Shown: one piece after another, positions 60,739 to 64,000 of the stretch
Numbering within the stretch: the first letter of the stretch is position 1
Layout: each line of letters starts with the position of its first letter
Origin: Davidsoniella eucalypti
Taxonomy: Eukaryota; Ascomycota; Sordariomycetes; Microascales; Ceratocystidaceae
Direction: 5' to 3'
Length of the DNA: 64,000 bases
NCBI GenBank assembly: GCA_004009845.1
Contig: RMBW01000004.1
Coordinates: 1 to 64,000, forward strand
Notes under the pieces: model-generated
The model's database searches: none
What the model saw: the letters and a program-made list of their open reading frames with translations, nothing else
Told to the model about the DNA's origin: nothing
Position numbers and translations under genes: made by a program

Positions 60739-61094
60739 TCCTGAAAATGCACGTTATATCACCCTTCTTTTTTTGTTTCTTTGGTTCACGGCACTACTTA
60801 TTTCATATTTCAGCATCACTATACATATAGAATTCATTTTGCTTTCATACCTTACAATATGTACCCTAACCCTTGCTAAACATACATGAAAAGAAGCTAC
60901 ATGTTTGTACTCCTTCCACTTTCTTGTTGTTGACATTATTAAATCACGACCTCAACAACATAAACAAGATTATTTTTCTTCATTTAACAACAAACACCTC
61001 ATTTTCCACAAATTACCTTTTTTTTTCTTACTGATCAGTTTCAATACCGAAAGTTCTATCCTCATCGTTCACTTACTCGTATCTCTTTACGATT
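60739..61094. other. spacer between BEACH gene and PLC-like gene
   Basis: 356 bp of AT-rich DNA containing the BEACH 3' UTR and the promoter of the PLC-like gene. A CCCTAACCC telobox-like motif lies near 60864. Confidence 0.6.
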
Positions 61095-62885
61095 ATGAAA
61101 TTCCTCCATCCTTTTCTTGTTTCCGCCTTCTGCGTTATACAGGCCTGGCTGTGCTCTGCAGTCGCAACCATCGAGACTTTTGGCAAAGTCCAGCCGTTTC
61201 TCGAACCGTGGCAAGATAATGCTCACGATGTCAAGAACCCCATGTTCACGCTGACGATGGCCCACTCGACTGTCCACCACAAGAACCTCTCGTCGATCTG
61301 TAGTGCTGACCCCAAGATAGACGACGACTGTGTCTGGTACTCCAAAGCGGCCAGCATCCAGCATTGTGACAATGAGCCAGTCTCGGCGATGGAGCGACCC
61401 AGAAATGGCAATATCATCTTTGGCGAGCGTTCGTTTAGCGGCACCGCGTACCTTTCCATTGTCAACGGCACGCCGTACAAGATGCGGTTGGTACGCACAC
61501 GGTCAAATCAGATGCTTCATTAGGATGAAGGCTGGACCGATATTCCGAGCGGCAGTGCTATTCAGGTGTTTGTGCAGTTTGGTGGCCGTAACAACCACAT
61601 CGGCTCGGGCGATGCCTTTTACGAGCTCGTCGGCACCCACCACCGCAAGTTCCACGTCAAGGCTTTTGTGCACTCACGCCGCACACCGTATGGCGCCCGG
61701 CACGTTGTCGAGATCGTTCATACCAATGTGCCGGCACGTGATGTGCGCAACGGGGAAGCCATTCAGCTCAAGTTTCCCGGCCCGGGTGTTCGGGGACGTA
61801 CGATGCAATGGGCTTTGATTGGCTCCGAAACGGACGGGTTCTGGACAAGCTACAACCCACCAGTCACGTGGATGCAGCGTACTCGGAATGTCATCGGTGA
61901 GCGCAAGTTGAAGCATGTGTGCATGCCAGGCTCGCATAATGCCGGCATGAGCACCATGAACGGCCAGACGCTGTTTTCGACACCGGGGAACACGCAGAAT
62001 CAGATCCTGGACATCTACCAGCAGCTCATGCGGGGATCTCGATGGTTGGATATTCGGCCCTGTTTTGGTAATGGTGGTCGTACGATGCTATGCCACTATT
62101 CAGGACGGTTCGGAGCCAATGGCATCTCAGTTGAGGACGCTGTCAACCAAGTGAACCGCTTCATGCGGGATTTCCCCGGAGAACTGGTTCTTCTAGATGT
62201 CAACGCTGACGCTGGCTTTGATACTGACAACAACTATGCACCTCTTCGGCCAGCCAAGTGGAATGTCATCCTGTCCAAATTCCACAAGATTGAGCGTCCG
62301 TGTCGCATCAAAGGAAATCTAGGCGAGACGACAATGAATGCCTTTATTGGCGATGGCCTGGGCTGTGTGGCAACGATCAAGCGGTCACCAATTCAGCAGA
62401 TCGATGAATCAGCCCACGGAATCTATCGACAGGACGCACTCCCGCGGTTCAACAGCTGGTCCGACACGCCCAATCACCAGGAAATGGCCGTAGACCAGAT
62501 CCGCAAGCTGCAGTCAGAGCGGGCAATCGGCCATCCGTCAGACGCAAATACGTATGATGACTTTCATATCTTATCGTGGTTTGTGACGCCTGCTCCGGTT
62601 TCTTTCCGCCAGCGTTGGAGACAGCCACAGCTAGCCAATCACGCTGGCGAGACTCTCTCGACGCTTTCCAGCTTTGCCTTTCGTGAGTTTTCGCCATATG
62701 CCTATCCAAACGTTCTGTACGTTGACGGATTTGGCATGCCCAACGGAGGCACGGTGGCCGGCACAAGATTGCCCCGAAAGGAAAAGTTCGATGCTTCAAA
62801 GGGCCACATGACGGCCATGGCTATGGCCGTCAATTATGCTATTGCGTCTAGAAATTGTTATGTTGGCGGTTTGCAGCTAAACTGA
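61095..62885 (+). CDS. secreted PI-PLC-X-like phosphodiesterase, interrupted by one in-frame TAG
   Basis: One frame of 596 codons from ATG 61095 to the stop at 62885, broken only by TAG at codon 143 (61521-61523). Residues 1-24 form a signal peptide (FLVSAFCVIQAWLCSAVA). An N-terminal beta domain (residues 25-240) contains NGTPYKM, IPSGSAIQVFVQFGG and MQWALIGSETDGFW. The PLC-like TIM-barrel part begins at about 270 with MPGSHNAGM (general acid/base His281) and RWLDIRPCF, then CHYSG (His334), and ends in VNYAIASRNCYVGGL. Fungal proteins of this PLC-like phosphodiesterase superfamily are secreted or surface proteins of unknown substrate. If the TAG is a true stop, only a 142-aa fragment without the catalytic barrel is made. 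Everything after it is intact, so the gene is either very recently broken or the TAG is bypassed. It is convergent with the amine oxidase gene. Confidence 0.75.
61521..61523 (+). other. in-frame TAG inside the PLC-like gene
   Basis: TAG at codon 143 between QMLH and DEGWTDIPSG. CTTCAT (61515-61520) and ATGAAG (61525-61530) form a perfect 6-bp stem whose tetraloop is TAGG, so the A of the stop lies in the loop with T before it. See findings. Confidence 0.85.
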
Positions 62886-63082
62886 GAGCAGTGATAGATT
62901 GACGGGGGGCATAGTAATGCATTTATTTACATTAGGTCTTTAGGGGATCTTACCTAGCCTTTGGGTGGTACCTTCTACGAGGCTAGCGGTCCTAGTAATG
63001 ATAGTAATACACTTTTCTGTTTGTTTATGATGATATGGCATTGACATGATATGATTTTTCCTTAGTTTTAAGGACTTACTGG

Positions 63083-64000
63083 CTATGCACTCGCCTCATA
63101 CTTATCAGCTATCTGACGACCAACAGATTCACCACTCCAATAAGCACCAGTAGTCGTTCCTAGACCGACAAATGGAGCTGTATGCTCACCCGCAAACCAA
63201 AGACCCTGACCAGGCAAGCCCTCACGCATAGTTTCGATATCGACATCACCCTCGACCAAACCGACCTGAAAGTTTCCATAACTGCCGTTTCCAGCGAGTT
63301 CATCACCGAGCCAATCCGAAGCGAGACACTGAACAACGCGGCACCGAGGGTCACTAGGGTCCCAATTAGGCAAATGGGAAAGATAGGGCGTGAAATAGCC
63401 GACGAGAAATTCGTGTTTAGCTTCTTCGGATGGAAGAGAGCGTAGAGTTGACGTGAGATGATGACTCTGTGCGCCGTAGATGTAGAAGAGAAGAGTGGGA
63501 TGTGCGTCTTCGATGGCAGAGAGAGAGGCGAGTTCGACCATTTCTTGGGCCCAGTTGGATGGATTTGTGGCTGGCGTATAGGTCGGCGATAACCATTGGC
63601 AAAAGCCCTGGAAGGGAGCAGGATCGGGTTCTGATTCTGTGGGAGGAGGTTGCCAGAAGGGAGTGCTGAAAGAGATGTATACCTGTTTGGTCGTAGAAGG
63701 TTGGATGAGATTAGAATTTGACGTGTGACAAAGGAGATGGGGTTTTGAAGGGGGACTGGATTTTTATATATTGCTCGAGAACTTGCCTTTTCGAGACACC
63801 CATAGCTGATAGAATCAATGGCCTGGTCTAATCTGGGGGGAAGAGCCGGAGTGAAGGCCGTCTTCTTGTTCTTTTTGAGCCAGCCGAGCGGCGTGGTCAA
63901 GACAACATCGTCGAACTCCATGACGCCATTGTCTACCGCTAGGCCATCTCGTGGGCGAATCTTAACGTGGACTTTACCGGGAGTCTCGTAGTTGACGCTT
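63083..64000 (-). CDS. flavin amine oxidase / polyamine oxidase, C-terminal part (5' end outside window)
   Basis: Two exons are visible: at least 64000-63787 and 63682-63083, separated by a 104-nt phase-0 intron with a GC-AG boundary (AAG|GCAAGT ... CAG). The visible part is 271 residues. It contains DDVVLTTPLGWLKKNK and LDQAIDSISYGCLEK-VYISF across the junction (a typical amine-oxidase GxxxKV stretch). It continues with FCQWLSP and LPSEEAKHEFL and ends in GLWFAGEHTAPFVGLGTTTG, the C-terminal FAD-binding signature of flavin-containing amine oxidases (polyamine oxidase / Fms1 type). The enzyme oxidises amines or polyamines with release of hydrogen peroxide. The N-terminal Rossmann FAD motif lies beyond the window, so substrate subclass and targeting cannot be judged; an LSD1-like relative is the alternative. 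Confidence 0.88.

Noticed and set aside
61491..61523. 33-nt in-frame intron that would remove the TAG of the PLC-like gene
   Set aside because: Other introns in this window are at least 58 nt, and 33 nt is too short for a fungal spliceosomal intron.
1..64000. CRISPR arrays, bacterial operons, rRNA genes, intact transposases or a biosynthetic cluster
   Set aside because: None seen: there are no regularly spaced repeats, no 5S/18S/28S sequence, no transposase or reverse-transcriptase motifs, and the neighbouring genes share no pathway.

Overview
The window is nuclear DNA of a filamentous ascomycete (Pezizomycotina; Sordariomycetes is my best guess, but I cannot name a species). The evidence is as follows. 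Spliceosomal introns are short (58-257 nt), nearly all with GTRNGT donors. Proteins include a 9.5-kDa complex I subunit, a PepC/PRB1-type vacuolar subtilisin and large Ser/Pro-rich proteins seen in moulds. There is a decayed arginine-pathway mitochondrial carrier and an intron-bearing tRNA-Tyr. There is no operon structure. Genes lie on both strands and are separated by long AT-rich spacers that together make up more than half of the window.

Layout, left to right. 1-7.6 kb has no supportable gene. 7.6-8.7 kb: AhpC/TSA (PRXL2-like) thioredoxin-fold protein (+). 9.5-11.1 kb: four-exon low-complexity protein (-). 14.1 kb: tRNA-Tyr. 14.7-16.1 kb: SLC35F-type transporter (-). 19.0-21.8 kb: 927-aa Ser/Pro-rich protein (-). 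24.8-26.5 kb: remains of an ornithine-carrier gene between two diverged direct repeats. 28.4-29.2 kb: splicing factor Isy1 (-). 31.0-32.6 kb: oligosaccharyltransferase subunit Wbp1 (-), divergent from the complex I subunit NUO9.5 (+) at 33.4 kb. 35.5-36.5 kb: four-TM membrane protein (+). 39.7-40.5 kb: DUF4336 protein (+), convergent with a Ser-rich protein at 40.8-43.5 kb (-). 48.1-49.8 kb: vacuolar serine protease (+). 52.1-60.7 kb: 2792-aa BEACH-WD40 protein (+). 61.1-62.9 kb: secreted PI-PLC-X-like phosphodiesterase (+), convergent with a flavin amine/polyamine oxidase (-) that runs off the right edge.

Most of these genes are housekeeping (splicing, N-glycosylation, respiration, vacuolar proteolysis, membrane traffic) and show no common pathway. 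The most interesting signal is that two otherwise intact genes (Ser-rich protein, TAG at 41548-41546 on the minus strand; PLC-like protein, TAG at 61521-61523) are each interrupted by exactly one in-frame stop. Both stops are TAG, and both can be placed in the loop of a local RNA hairpin. This is the context described for ADAR-independent A-to-I mRNA editing in Sordariomycetes, in which UAG is read as UGG (Trp). Simple nonsense mutation, sequencing error and unrecognised in-frame introns remain possible. RNA-seq from sexual tissue would decide.
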